From contig NZ_WLYK01000018.1 in assembly GCF_009707545.1 (NCBI RefSeq), positions 19,014-83,013 of the forward strand: a stretch of DNA of 64,000 nucleotides, read 5' to 3'. This DNA comes from Nakamurella alba (GTDB taxonomy: Bacteria; Actinomycetota; Actinomycetes; Mycobacteriales; Nakamurellaceae). Below, in pieces: positions 15,271 through 24,595 of this stretch (its first letter is position 1; every line of letters begins with the position of its first letter). The translations under genes and the position numbers were made by a program. Under the pieces are notes generated by a model. It worked only from the letters and a program-made list of their open reading frames with translations, was not told where the DNA came from and searched no databases.

Positions 15271-17013
15271 ATGCACGCCCGCACGCGCCGGACCCGCACG
15301 CTCCGACGACTCGGCCTCGCCGGGTTGGCCGTCCTGCTGGTCGGCTGCGGGTCCTCCGTGGCGGGCACGCCGACCGTCGGGGCTGCGCGCGCCACCGGGA
15401 GCACCACGGCGACCACGGCGCCGCCCGGGATCACCGTCCCCTCCGGAGGTCCCGGCGGATCGGGGGCCTCGCAGCCCCCGACCACCGACTCCGGGGGAAG
15501 CAGCCAGACCTCCCAGAGTGCCGGGATCGGGCCGGTGCCGGACGGGCTGGAGAGCTTCTACACGCAGCAGCTGTCCTGGGGACCGTGCGCGGACTACGCC
15601 ACCACCGCGGCCGACCAGCAGTACTACGCCTCGGACCTGGTCGAGTGCGCACGGCTGACCGTGCCGCTGGCCTACGACGACCCGACCGGGCAGACCATCA
15701 CCATCGGCGTGCTGCGGCAGCAGGCGACCGGCACCGACCGGATCGGCTCGCTGCTGTTCAACCCGGGTGGGCCGGGCGCATCCGGCATGTCGCTGGTCTC
15801 GCAGATCGCGGTGGCCGGCCTGGCCGCGCCGCTGTCCCAGCGGTTCGACCTGGTCGGGTTCGACCCGCGCGGCATCGGGTCCAGCGAGCCGGTCATCACC
15901 TGCCGGACCGACGCGGAGTGGGACCAGTTCCGGGCCCAGGACCTGCGGTCGGACACGGCGGCCGCGGTCACCGCGTCGAACGACCGCCTGCAGAAGGTCG
16001 CGAACGACTGCGCCGCCCGCACCGGCAAGGACGAGGGGATCGACGGCACGACGTTCCTGGCCAACGTCGGCACCCGGGACGCCGCCCGCGACATGGACGT
16101 GCTGCGCGCGGCTCTCGGCGATCCGAAGCTCAACTACGTCGGCTACTCCTACGGCACGCTGCTCGGCACCGTCTACGCCGAGCAGTTCCCCGGCAGCGTG
16201 CGGGCGATGATCCTGGACGGCGCCGTCGACCCCACCCAGGACCCGGCGACCGGGCTGCTGGACCAGGGCAAGGGGTTCCAGGACGCCTTCGACGACTACG
16301 CCCAGTGGTGCGCGCAGCAGTCGGCCTGCCCGCTCGGCACCGACCCGGCGAAGGCGACCGCCGCCTACCAGGAGCTGACCCGGCCGCTGCTGGACGACCC
16401 GGCCCAGCTGCCGGACGGCCGGGTGCTCAGCTACAGCGATGCGAACACCGCGACCTCGCAGGCGATGTACTCGGATGCGTTGCGGCCGCAGCTGTCCCAG
16501 GCGCTGACCGCGCTGGCCGGCGGCGACGGTTCGCAGATGATGGTGCTGGCCGACCAGTACTACCAGCGCGGGTCGGACGGGCACTACGCCTCGCTGCTGG
16601 ACGCGTTCAACGCGATCCGCTGCATGGACGGCCCGCGGATGACCGACGATGCCGAGGTCACCAAGCTCAACGCGCAGTACGCCCAGGTGGCGCCGTTCCA
16701 GGACTCCGGCGATCCGCCCGGGGCGGTGAAGGACTACTGCGCCTTCTGGCCGGCCGAGCCCACGCTGAGCCCGCACAAGCCGGACGTGGCCGGGATGGAC
16801 GCGACGATCCTGGTGGTGTCCACCACCGGTGACCCGGCCACCCCGTACCAGGCCGGCGTCGACCTGGCCCAGGACCTGGGCGGTGCGCTGCTGACCATCG
16901 ACGGCACCCGGCACACCGGATACCTGTTGTCCGGCATCAGTTGTGCCGACGACATCGGCAACGCCTACCTGCTGGACCTGACGGTGCCGGCCGACGGCGC
17001 CACCTGCAGCTGA
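15271..17013 (+). CDS. Secreted lipoprotein alpha/beta hydrolase (tripeptidyl aminopeptidase, CaeA/Hip1-like)
   Basis: A 580-residue serine hydrolase of the SlpD/CaeA family, anchored outside the membrane. The lipobox VGC lies at about residue 24 and is followed by a Gly/Ser/Thr/Pro-rich linker. The catalytic domain shows LFNPGGPGASG (oxyanion region), VGFDPRGIGSS, GYSYGTLLG (nucleophile Ser) and, near the end, TTGDPATPYQAG and GTRHTGYL (Asp and His of the triad). An in-frame ATG at 15259 is an alternative start. M. tuberculosis carries the homologous Rv2223c/Rv2224c next to glnA2, as here. Confidence 0.9.
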   Translation: MHARTRRTRTLRRLGLAGLAVLLVGCGSSVAGTPTVGAARATGSTTATTAPPGITVPSGGPGGSGASQPPTTDSGGSSQTSQSAGIGPVPDGLESFYTQQLSWGPCADYATTAADQQYYASDLVECARLTVPLAYDDPTGQTITIGVLRQQATGTDRIGSLLFNPGGPGASGMSLVSQIAVAGLAAPLSQRFDLVGFDPRGIGSSEPVITCRTDAEWDQFRAQDLRSDTAAAVTASNDRLQKVANDCAARTGKDEGIDGTTFLANVGTRDAARDMDVLRAALGDPKLNYVGYSYGTLLGTVYAEQFPGSVRAMILDGAVDPTQDPATGLLDQGKGFQDAFDDYAQWCAQQSACPLGTDPAKATAAYQELTRPLLDDPAQLPDGRVLSYSDANTATSQAMYSDALRPQLSQALTALAGGDGSQMMVLADQYYQRGSDGHYASLLDAFNAIRCMDGPRMTDDAEVTKLNAQYAQVAPFQDSGDPPGAVKDYCAFWPAEPTLSPHKPDVAGMDATILVVSTTGDPATPYQAGVDLAQDLGGALLTIDGTRHTGYLLSGISCADDIGNAYLLDLTVPADGATCS

Positions 17014-17031
17014 GCCCCCGGTCCGGCCTGG

Positions 17032-18279
17032 TCAGGCCTGATCGGTGACCCAGAGGCCGAGCAGCCCGCGGAAGTGGGCGAGGAAGCGCTCGTGCTCCTC
17101 GGGCGGGTAGGTCACCTGCACCGTGCGCACCAGCAGGTCGTCGAAGTCGGCCGAGGCCACCCAGTCGCGGACCAGGTCCGGCAGCGTCGCGAGCGAGGTC
17201 GAGCAGAACTCCCGGTACTCGTCGGCCTGGAAGTACTGGTCGGCGAGAACGGCGTAGTTGCCGAGCTTCTCGTTCCAGGTCAGGTCCGGGTCGTCGGCGA
17301 TGGCGAACCAGTCGCGGCTGCTGGTGTCCACCCGTGGCCGGCGCCGGGTGACGGCGCAGAACACCGACCAGGAGATGAGCTGGGTGATCGCCCACGGGAA
17401 GTAGTAGTGCAGCGAGGTGATCGCGATGTCCGGGCAGGCGTTGGCGTAGTCGATCGGCCGCACCCGGGTGCCGGTGACCAGCGCCTCGCAGGAGTTGAAC
17501 TCCCAGCGGAAGAACGCGTTGATGGTCCGGGACAGGGTGAGGATCTCCATCCCGGCCTCGGGCTGCAGGAAGGAGTGCGCGACCTCGTACCGGTCGTGCA
17601 TCGGCAGTTCCGGCCGGAACTTCATGATCTTGGTCTCCGGGCCGATGGTCAGTGACCGGGCGAAGGAGTCGTAGGGGCTGACCGCGGCCTGCAGGTGCAT
17701 CAGCATCTGGCCGGACTGGTCGTACGCGCGGTGCAGGGTGTCCACATCGTCGATCCGGGACACCCCGCGCCAGGCGCCGCCGTCGAACGGCTTCATGTAG
17801 AGCGGGTAGCCGACCCGCTCCGCGACCTCGTCCAACTGGAACGGCAGGTTGTAGGTCTCCGCGGTGTAGGCCCACTTCTCGTGGTCGACCGGGTTCTTGT
17901 AGGGGACCAGCACGGTGTCCGGGATGTCGAAGCCGAGCCGGATCATCGCGCAGTACGCGGAGTGCTTCTCCATGGCCTGGAAGGTGAACGGGTTGTTGAG
18001 CAGGTAGACGTCGTCCACCAGCGCCGCCTTCTTCAGCCACTCCCGCGGGTGGTAGTACCACCAGGCCAGACGGTCGATCACCACGTCGTGCCGGACCGGG
18101 TCGCGCAGGTCGAACGGCTCGATGGTGATCCGCTCCGAGGCCATCCGGTGCGACACCCCGCGGTGCTGCACCGGGCCGAGCGTCGTCAGCAGGTGCTCGA
18201 ACGCGGCCGGCCAGTCGTCCTCCGTGCCGAGCAGCAGTCCGATGAGTCGTGTCGTGTCATCCCGGCGCGAGGGGCTCAT
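17032..18279 (-). CDS. ATP-grasp domain protein of unknown substrate
   Basis: A 415-residue ATP-grasp-like enzyme, expected to join a carboxylate to an amine or thiol through an acyl-phosphate. YPLYMKPFDGGAWRGVSRI is the ATP-binding lysine/glycine-loop region, and FNSCEALVTGTRVRPIDYANACPD resembles the acidic metal-binding end with the RPIDYAN motif. The N-terminal half (DRLAWWYYHPREWLKKAAL, VDDVYLLNNPFTFQAMEKHSAYC) resembles a preATP-grasp fold. It is the third gene of a leftward set with two esterases (18331-20087), 51 bases apart. The substrate is unknown. Confidence 0.75.
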   Translation of the reverse strand: MSPSRRDDTTRLIGLLLGTEDDWPAAFEHLLTTLGPVQHRGVSHRMASERITIEPFDLRDPVRHDVVIDRLAWWYYHPREWLKKAALVDDVYLLNNPFTFQAMEKHSAYCAMIRLGFDIPDTVLVPYKNPVDHEKWAYTAETYNLPFQLDEVAERVGYPLYMKPFDGGAWRGVSRIDDVDTLHRAYDQSGQMLMHLQAAVSPYDSFARSLTIGPETKIMKFRPELPMHDRYEVAHSFLQPEAGMEILTLSRTINAFFRWEFNSCEALVTGTRVRPIDYANACPDIAITSLHYYFPWAITQLISWSVFCAVTRRRPRVDTSSRDWFAIADDPDLTWNEKLGNYAVLADQYFQADEYREFCSTSLATLPDLVRDWVASADFDDLLVRTVQVTYPPEEHERFLAHFRGLLGLWVTDQA

Positions 18280-18330
18280 GCCCGATGATCCTTCCCCAGA
18301 TCGCCGGAAACATGTGTGCCGGGGGTCACA

Positions 18331-19077
18331 TCAGCCGAGCTGTGGCAGGTACACCGCCGCCTGGGCCCGCCAGCTGACCCAGTCGTGCGGCCACTCCGGT
18401 CCCCAGACGTGCAGGTCGTGCGGGATCCCCTTGTCCGCGAGCACCGCCGCCAGCGACCGGGTCGAGGCCAGCGCACCGGTGGTGTCCTCCCACTGTCCGC
18501 TGCCGACGACCAGGGTCAGCTGCAGCGACCGCCGCAGGTGCTCCAGGTGCTCGCCGCCGACGTGCCGCAGGAAGTCGGACGGGTTCGTCAGGTAGGTCTC
18601 GGCGCTGCCCTCGCCCCAGGCGTGCCACTGCCACGGGTCGTAGCCGCCGGAGAAGGCGATGACCCGGTGGAACAGGTGTGCCTGCCGCAGCCCGAGCAGC
18701 ACCGCCTGGAAGGCGCCCATCGACGGCCCGGCCAGCGCCACGTCGTCGCGGCCGCCGCAGCGGTCGCGGACGAACGGCAGCACGCCCCCGGTGAGCCAGC
18801 CCTCGTAGTCCAGGTGCGCGAGGGCACGGTCGTGCTGCGACTTCCACCGGGCCGACCAGGACTGCGCGTTCCAGGCCGAGACGCAGAAGACCGTGATCCG
18901 GCCCTCGTCCACCGCCGGCCGGACCGCGTCCAGCATCCCGTTGCGCTCGAACTCCCACGCGTCGCCGGTCTCCGCCGGGAACCAGATCACCGGTCGGCCC
19001 CAGTGCCCGTGCACCACCACGTCCCGGTCGCCGTGCCCGCCCGGTCCCGGGATCACGTGGTGCTCCTGGCGGGTCAC
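18331..19077 (-). CDS. Esterase family protein (alpha/beta hydrolase, esterase D-like)
   Basis: A 248-residue alpha/beta hydrolase of the PF00756 esterase type. GPSMGAFQAVL supplies the nucleophile Ser in GxSxG, and WGPEWPHDWVSW near the C-terminus offers the catalytic His. No signal peptide is seen, so it is probably cytosolic. The GTG start overlaps the upstream esterase stop codon (GTGA), so the two are translationally coupled. It lies between a second PF00756-like esterase and an ATP-grasp enzyme, which suggests a shared conjugate. The substrate is unknown. Confidence 0.8.
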   Translation of the reverse strand: MTRQEHHVIPGPGGHGDRDVVVHGHWGRPVIWFPAETGDAWEFERNGMLDAVRPAVDEGRITVFCVSAWNAQSWSARWKSQHDRALAHLDYEGWLTGGVLPFVRDRCGGRDDVALAGPSMGAFQAVLLGLRQAHLFHRVIAFSGGYDPWQWHAWGEGSAETYLTNPSDFLRHVGGEHLEHLRRSLQLTLVVGSGQWEDTTGALASTRSLAAVLADKGIPHDLHVWGPEWPHDWVSWRAQAAVYLPQLG

Positions 19078-20087
19078 CCGTGCGCCCCCTCGAGCAGCTC
19101 GTCCAGGGCGGGGAACCAGGCGTCCCGCCAACCGATCATGGTGTGGCCGTCGCGGACCAGGTCGGCGCGGACCGGCCAGCCCTGGTCGCGCAGCACAGCG
19201 GTCAGCCGTTCGTTGTTGGCGCGGTTCTCCTCGACGGTGCCGACGGTGACCAGGGTGGGCACCGGCCGGCCGGGGGAGTCGGCGATCGCGGTGGAGGTCG
19301 CACAGAGCCGGCCGAACCAGGTGAAGCCGGACTCCTGCGGGTCCAGCTCCGGGGTGAAGAAGGACCCGGACTGCAGGGCCAGCCCGGCCAGCAGGCCGGG
19401 TGCCGTCCGGTGCAGGGTCATCATGCCGACCGCGCCGAGGCTCGCGCCCAGACCGACGATCCCTTGCACCGCAACGGTTCCGGCGATCGCCGGCACCACC
19501 GTGCCTGCCAGCAGGGCCGCATAGGCCGGGTTCGCGGCGTACCAGTCGGCGCGGGCGCCGTCGGCCGGGTCGAGCAGTGCCACGCGCAGCGGGGCGACCG
19601 CGCTCCGGTGCGCCGCCCAGCGCAGCAGCGACCCGCGAATGGCCATGTCGGTGCCGTCGTGCACCAACAGCAGCGGGGCGGGCGTCGTGTCCGGCAGGCC
19701 CTGTGGGCTCCACAGGCGCGTCGGCACCGGGGCGGTGCCGGGCACGGTGCGCGGTTCCGGACCGGCCGGGGTGTCCAGCCAGGCCGGTGCCCGGTACTCC
19801 GGGAAGCGGATCTCCGAGCGGTCGCCGAACGGCCCGGGGATGCGGTCGGGGTTGCCGGGATCGACGAGACTGCCGGTGCCGTCGGCGGTCTCGATCTCGA
19901 AGCGGTACTCGAGGCGGTCCACCGCGGGCCGCGGGAGATCCAGCCGCCAGCACCCGTCGACCCGGCGCAGGTCCAGATCGGTGGCCAGGTCGAGGTCGAG
20001 GTCGAGCCGCACCCGGCGGGCCAGCGGCACCGCGTCGAGGGCGAACCGGACCGCGGTCGGTCCGGCCGTCGTCACGGTCCCTGGCAT
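19074..20087 (-). CDS. Enterochelin esterase-like alpha/beta hydrolase
   Basis: 337 residues with an N-terminal beta-rich part (to about 110, with RLEYRFEIETADGTGSLVDPGNP like the immunoglobulin-like cap of Fes-type esterases) and a C-terminal PF00756-like hydrolase. GLGASLGAVGMMTLH holds the GxSxG nucleophile, and DGHTMIGWRDAW the His. It is the first gene of the leftward esterase/esterase/ATP-grasp set and diverges from the CLC gene. There are no siderophore biosynthesis or uptake genes in the window, so a siderophore substrate is not supported. Confidence 0.78.
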   Translation of the reverse strand: MPGTVTTAGPTAVRFALDAVPLARRVRLDLDLDLATDLDLRRVDGCWRLDLPRPAVDRLEYRFEIETADGTGSLVDPGNPDRIPGPFGDRSEIRFPEYRAPAWLDTPAGPEPRTVPGTAPVPTRLWSPQGLPDTTPAPLLLVHDGTDMAIRGSLLRWAAHRSAVAPLRVALLDPADGARADWYAANPAYAALLAGTVVPAIAGTVAVQGIVGLGASLGAVGMMTLHRTAPGLLAGLALQSGSFFTPELDPQESGFTWFGRLCATSTAIADSPGRPVPTLVTVGTVEENRANNERLTAVLRDQGWPVRADLVRDGHTMIGWRDAWFPALDELLEGAHG

Positions 20088-20141
20088 CGGCTCACCGTAG
20101 ATCACAGCCGGTCGCAGCCCGGGTGCGGTTACTGTCACGCA

Positions 20142-21440
20142 GTGAGCACAGAGCGTGAGCACAGTCCGGCCCTGCTGGTCCGGCTGGTGGTGGCGACCGT
20201 CGGCGCGGCCGTGGCCATCGGGTTCATCGGCGGCGGGTTCCGCTGGTGCCTGCAGCGGGCGGGTGAGCTGCGCACCGACCTCACCGACTGGGCGCACCGC
20301 AACCCCGGCATCGGCTGGCTGGTCCCGGTGCTGCTGGCCGCCGCCGGCGCGGCGATCGCCCGGTTCATCGTGGTGAAGTCACCGCGCAGCGCGGGTAGCG
20401 GCATCCAGGACGTCGAGGCGGTGTGGCGGCGCGAGCACGACCTGCCCGGGCTGGACGTGGTGCCCGGCCGGTTCGTCGGCGGGCTGGCCGCGATCGGGCC
20501 GGGCATGGTGCTCGGCCGCGAGGGACCCACCGTCCACATGGGTTCGGCGCTCGGCGCCGCCGCCGGGAAGGCCGCCGGACTGGGCGACGACGACCGGCGC
20601 GTGCTCTACGCGACGGTCGGCGGGGCCGGGCTGGCGGTCGCCTTCAACGCCCCGATCGGCGGCGCGGTGTTCGCCATCGAGGAGGTCACCCGGTCGTTCC
20701 GGGTGCGGATCGTGGTGATCAGCCTGCTGTCCACCGCGGTGGCGGTGGCCTGCTCGCGGATCCTGAACGGTGACACCCCGGACTTCGTGGTGCCGTCGAT
20801 CGCCGCACCGAGCTGGACCGGGCTGTGGGTGTTCGCCCTCTTCGGGGCGCTGCTCGGGCTGATCGGCATCGGCTACAACGCGATCGTGACCGGCATCCTG
20901 CACGTCACCGACCGGATGCGGCGCAGCGGTCCGTTCGGTCCGGTGGGCCGCGCCGCGCTGATCGGGGCGTTGGTCGGCCTGTTGCTCTGGTTCGACCCGA
21001 GGCTGGTGGACGGCGGCGACAGCGTGACCCAGCAACTGCTCTCGGGTCCGGGGATGCCGCTGCTGGTGCTGCTCGCCGTGCTGGCCGCCCGGTTCGTGCT
21101 CGGCCCGCTCTGCTACGCCGCCGGCACCCCCGGTGGGCTGTTCGCACCGCTGCTCGCCGTCGGCGCACTGATCGGCACCGGGGTGCAGCAGCTGGCCGGG
21201 CCGCTGCTGGGCGAGGTCGGGGTCTCACCGCTGCCGCTGGCGATCGTCGGGATGGCGGCCTTCTTCACCGCCACCGTGCAGGCGCCGTTGACCGGGATCG
21301 TGCTGATCGTGGAGATGACCGCGGTGACCACGCTGACCGTGCCGATGCTGATCGCCTGCGCCGCGGCGCTGCTGGTCACCCACCTGCTGAAGGCGGCCCC
21401 GGTGTACGACTCGCTGCGCCGCCGCATGCTCGCGGCCTGA
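20142..21440 (+). CDS. CLC family chloride channel or Cl-/H+ antiporter
   Basis: A 432-residue CLC protein without CBS domains. The chloride-binding motifs are visible: GSGIQD, GREGPTVHMG (gating Glu present), and GTPGGLFAPLLAVG. FAIEEVTRSF carries the internal proton-pathway Glu known from ClC-ec1, which favours an antiporter over a pure channel. The GTG at 20142 is just downstream of the divergent esterase gene. It should move Cl- across the cytoplasmic membrane, perhaps for acid or osmotic balance. Confidence 0.92.
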   Translation: MSTEREHSPALLVRLVVATVGAAVAIGFIGGGFRWCLQRAGELRTDLTDWAHRNPGIGWLVPVLLAAAGAAIARFIVVKSPRSAGSGIQDVEAVWRREHDLPGLDVVPGRFVGGLAAIGPGMVLGREGPTVHMGSALGAAAGKAAGLGDDDRRVLYATVGGAGLAVAFNAPIGGAVFAIEEVTRSFRVRIVVISLLSTAVAVACSRILNGDTPDFVVPSIAAPSWTGLWVFALFGALLGLIGIGYNAIVTGILHVTDRMRRSGPFGPVGRAALIGALVGLLLWFDPRLVDGGDSVTQQLLSGPGMPLLVLLAVLAARFVLGPLCYAAGTPGGLFAPLLAVGALIGTGVQQLAGPLLGEVGVSPLPLAIVGMAAFFTATVQAPLTGIVLIVEMTAVTTLTVPMLIACAAALLVTHLLKAAPVYDSLRRRMLAA

Positions 21441-21567
21441 GTCGGCATGTCACGGGTGTGCCTGTACCGTCAGCGCGGCGCACACCGATGTCCGTTTCTC
21501 CGTCCGGTTCCACGGCGTGTGTCCTGTCGGCAACACGCGTGAAATACGGCGTACATAGGGTGGAACC

Positions 21568-22908
21568 ATGGATCGTCAGCAGCAGTTCGTCCTGCGCACG
21601 CTCGAGGAGCGTGACATCCGCTTCGTGCGGCTCTGGTTCACGGACGTGCTCGGCTACCTGAAGTCGGTGGCGGTGGCGCCGGCCGAGCTCGAGGGGGCCT
21701 TCAGCGAGGGCATCGGGTTCGACGGCTCGTCGGTCGAGGGCTACGCCCGGGTGTTCGAGTCGGACATGATCGCCAAGCCGGATCCGTCGACGTTCCAGGT
21801 GCTGCCCTGGGAGTCGAACGACGGCAAGGTCTACTCGGCCCGGATGTTCTGCGACATCACCATGCCGGACGGCAGCCCGTCCTGGGCCGACCCCCGGCAC
21901 GTGCTGCGCCGGGTGATGGGCGAGGCCGCGTCCATGGGCTTCACCTGCTACGTCCACCCGGAGATCGAGTTCTTCCTGCTCAAGGACCTGCCCGGCGACG
22001 GCTCGGTGCCGGAGCCGGCGGACCAGGGCGGCTTCTTCGACCAGGCCAGCCACGACGCGGCGCCGCACTTCCGCCGCCGCGCTATCGAGACCCTCGAGGC
22101 GATGGGCATCTCGGTCGAGTTCAGCCACCACGAGGGTGCCCCGGGTCAGCAGGAGATCGACCTGCGGTACGCCGACGCGCTGACCATGGCCGACAACATC
22201 ATGTCGTTCCGGTACGTGGTGAAGGAGGTGGCGATCACCCAGGGGGTGCGTGCCTCCTTCATGCCCAAGCCGTACGCGGACCAGCCGGGATCGGCGATGC
22301 ACACGCACTTCTCGCTGTTCGAGGGCGAGACCAACGCGTTCTACGACGCCGACGACGAGTACCAGATGTCGCCGACCGGCAAGTCGTTCCTGGCCGGGGT
22401 GCTGCGGCACGCGCCGGAGATCACCGCCGTCTCCTGCCAGTGGGTGAACTCCTACAAGCGGCTGGTCATCGGTGACGAGGCCCCCACGGCCGCGTCCTGG
22501 GGCCAGGCGAACCGGTCCGCGATGATCCGGGTGCCCAACTACTCGCCGGGCAAGTCCTCCAGCCAGCGGATGGAGTTCCGGCTGCCGGACTCCGGCTGCA
22601 ACCCGTACCTGATGTTCGCCACGGTGATCGCGGCCGGGCTCAAGGGCATCCGTGAGGAGTACGAGCTGCCCGCGCCGGCCGAGGACGACGTCCTGTCGAT
22701 GTCCGAGACCGAGCGCCGCGCCATGGGTTACCTGCGGCTGCCGGCCTCGCTGGAGTCGGCGCTGGGTGCGATGGAGAACTCGGAGCTGGTCGCCGAGGCC
22801 CTCGGCGAGCACGTCTTCGACTTCTTCCTGCGCAACAAGCGGGCCGAGTTCGAGGCCTACCGCCGCCAGGTCACCCCGTTCGAGCTGAAGCGCTACCTGT
22901 CGCTCTAG
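21568..22908 (+). CDS. glnA2: Glutamine synthetase, GlnA2 type
   Basis: 446 residues, the same length as M. tuberculosis GlnA2 (Rv2222c). The GS fold is clear: FTDVLGYLKSVAV, EGIGFDGSSVEGY, the metal-binding HPEIEFFLL, the HTHFSLF segment, and the C-terminal SQRMEFRLPDSGCNPYL. The GlnA1-type adenylylation motif is not evident. Homologues in Streptomyces and mycobacteria are described as poor glutamine synthetases, and some act on polyamines, so catalytic role is open. Upstream, TACATA before GGGTGGAACC could be the -10. I saw no clear GlnR box. Confidence 0.92.
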   Translation: MDRQQQFVLRTLEERDIRFVRLWFTDVLGYLKSVAVAPAELEGAFSEGIGFDGSSVEGYARVFESDMIAKPDPSTFQVLPWESNDGKVYSARMFCDITMPDGSPSWADPRHVLRRVMGEAASMGFTCYVHPEIEFFLLKDLPGDGSVPEPADQGGFFDQASHDAAPHFRRRAIETLEAMGISVEFSHHEGAPGQQEIDLRYADALTMADNIMSFRYVVKEVAITQGVRASFMPKPYADQPGSAMHTHFSLFEGETNAFYDADDEYQMSPTGKSFLAGVLRHAPEITAVSCQWVNSYKRLVIGDEAPTAASWGQANRSAMIRVPNYSPGKSSSQRMEFRLPDSGCNPYLMFATVIAAGLKGIREEYELPAPAEDDVLSMSETERRAMGYLRLPASLESALGAMENSELVAEALGEHVFDFFLRNKRAEFEAYRRQVTPFELKRYLSL

Positions 22909-22920
22909 GGACTGCCGCGG

Positions 22921-23493
22921 TCAGGGCAGTTCGAGCGCCCGCCGGACCAGCAGGTCCAGCTCGGCGGCGAGATCGCCGTCGGAGAGCGGGGAGTCGAACG
23001 TCCCGACGGAGTTGAGCATGCCGAACGCGGCGTGCACGGCGGTGCGCACCTGCTCCACCGTCCAGTCCGGGTGGATCTGGGCCGTCCGCGTGCGCCAGCG
23101 CCGGACCAGGGCCCGTTGCCGCTGCTCGAGCCCCAGCCGGTGCTCGGGCGGCAGATGGTGCACCTCGCGCACCCAGACCGCCATCAGCTTGCGGCGCTCG
23201 GCGACGGCGTGCGCGTAGACGTCGATCTGCGCCAGCAGGTCGGCGACCGGGTCGGGGGTGTCGCCGGAATCTGCGGCGGGCTCGGCGGCGACCGCGGTCA
23301 CGATGCCCTCGAAGACCGCGGCCAGCACCGCGGCCTTGGACCCGAAGTGCCGGTAGATGGCCGGCCCGGTGATGCCGGCGGCGGCGCCGATCTGGTCCAT
23401 CCCGACGGCGGGATACCCGCTGTCGGCGAACAGGTCCGCCGCCGCGCTGACGATGTCGTGCTGCCGGGCGGCGCGCCGGTCGGGCTGGCGCAT
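22921..23493 (-). CDS. TetR/AcrR family transcriptional regulator
   Basis: 190 residues with an N-terminal TetR helix-turn-helix (DIVSAAADLFADSGYPAVGMDQIGAAAGITGPAIYRHFGSKAAVL in the order of the family) and a helical ligand-binding domain. The C-terminal domain has features of the actinobacterial TetR_C_33-like group (AERRKLMAVWVREVHHLP, where regulators of lipid or acyl-CoA genes are common). Its ATG overlaps the stop of the DUF2087 gene by one base (TGATG). Effector and targets are unknown. Confidence 0.88.
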   Translation of the reverse strand: MRQPDRRAARQHDIVSAAADLFADSGYPAVGMDQIGAAAGITGPAIYRHFGSKAAVLAAVFEGIVTAVAAEPAADSGDTPDPVADLLAQIDVYAHAVAERRKLMAVWVREVHHLPPEHRLGLEQRQRALVRRWRTRTAQIHPDWTVEQVRTAVHAAFGMLNSVGTFDSPLSDGDLAAELDLLVRRALELP

Positions 23494-23792
23494 CAGACCT
23501 CGACCGTCCCGCCGGACCGCCAGTAGCGGCCCTCGGCGCGGTCCATGAACCCGTGGTCGACCAGGGCCCGGCGCAGCGACACGTAATCCTGGTAGAGCCC
23601 GATCAGCTCCCGGTTCACCTCGGCCTCGGTGTAGTGCACGCCCGGGACGAACCGGGCGGCGATCACGTCCAGCACGGCGATCTGCCGGGACAGCTTGGCC
23701 GGCATCTGCAGCAGCCGCCCGTCGGCGTCGAAGTACCGCTGTCGCACCAGGTCCCGCTGGGCGTCGGTGGCACGGATCAGGTCGTCGTCCAT
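23493..23792 (-). CDS. DUF2087 domain protein
   Basis: A 99-residue protein of the DUF2087 family: FDADGRLLQMPAKLSRQIAVLDVIAARF, then GVHYTEAEVNRELIGLYQDYVSLRRALVDHGFMDR and a final Y-W-R-S. The pattern suggests a winged-helix-like nucleic-acid binding fold and often follows regulators. It is translationally coupled to the downstream TetR gene, so they probably act together or share targets. The biochemical role is not known. Confidence 0.85.
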   Translation of the reverse strand: MDDDLIRATDAQRDLVRQRYFDADGRLLQMPAKLSRQIAVLDVIAARFVPGVHYTEAEVNRELIGLYQDYVSLRRALVDHGFMDRAEGRYWRSGGTVEV

Positions 23793-23813
23793 CGCGTCGG
23801 TCCGGCCGCCGCC

Positions 23814-24455
23814 TCAGCCGACGGTCGCGGAACGCTCCAGGCGCGGGCGCGGCACCCGCCAGCGGCGGGGCAGGCAGGCCCGGTTGAACGCGTAGAAGCC
23901 GAGCGCGCGACCCTTCGTCGACAGCCCGGAGTTGTCGCCCTTGGGGAACTTCTCCCGGACCCGGCGGCCCAGCTGCCGGCCGAAGACGATGCCGTCGGCG
24001 ACGGCGGCGAGGATGGCGATCAGCATCACGAGCGGGCCGTAGAGCTGGATGATCGCCGACGGGATGAGCAGCACGACGAAGGCGATCACCGCGACGGGCA
24101 GCAGGATCCCGGCCAGGTTGCGGCGGGTGTCGACCACGTCGCGGACGTAGGCGCGCACCTCGCCGCGGTCACGGGGCAGCACGTAGGCGTCGTCGCCACG
24201 CATCATCTTCTCGCGCCGCTCGGCCGCCGCGGCGCGCCGCTCGTCCTTGGTCATCGTCTTGCCCTGCGCCTTCGAGCGCTGGACCGCTTCCTTCTGCGTC
24301 CGCGGCGGCGGCGCCACCGGGCCGCGGTGACCGCCCTGGGCGTCCCGGCGCTTGGGGGTGGGACGGCCCTTGCCGACCACCGGACCGGCCGGGACGACCG
24401 GTTCGGCCACGGTCTCGGCAGCGGCGGCGGCGGGCTTGCGGCGCAGGAAACTCAC
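23814..24455 (-). CDS. DUF3043 membrane protein
   Basis: 213 residues: an Ala/Pro-rich and then strongly basic cytoplasmic N-terminus (to about 95), VLPRDRGEVRAYVRDVVDTRRN, two membrane helices (about 112-150), and GRQLGRRVREKFPKGDN followed by a basic tail ending in LPRRWR. This is the usual DUF3043 layout, almost confined to Actinomycetota. It is divergent from the HesB-like gene. Function is unknown. Confidence 0.85.
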   Translation of the reverse strand: MSFLRRKPAAAAAETVAEPVVPAGPVVGKGRPTPKRRDAQGGHRGPVAPPPRTQKEAVQRSKAQGKTMTKDERRAAAAERREKMMRGDDAYVLPRDRGEVRAYVRDVVDTRRNLAGILLPVAVIAFVVLLIPSAIIQLYGPLVMLIAILAAVADGIVFGRQLGRRVREKFPKGDNSGLSTKGRALGFYAFNRACLPRRWRVPRPRLERSATVG

Positions 24456-24595
24456 CCCGCCAGCCTAAATGACCCGCGCACCCCGGGAATACACGGCGCG
24501 GCACGCCCGGTTGGACTGCTCACAGCGACGTGGTGCCCGGCGTGGACGTGGCATCATCGACAGTGACCGACCCACAAGCAGCACGAGGGAGTCAG

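Noticed and set aside
19074..20087. A siderophore utilisation cluster based on the enterochelin esterase-like gene
   Set aside because: No siderophore synthesis, uptake or iron-regulated promoter element was seen around it.
21441..21567. A GlnR box before glnA2
   Set aside because: I looked for the GTNAC-N6-GAAAC pattern and found no convincing repeat of it.
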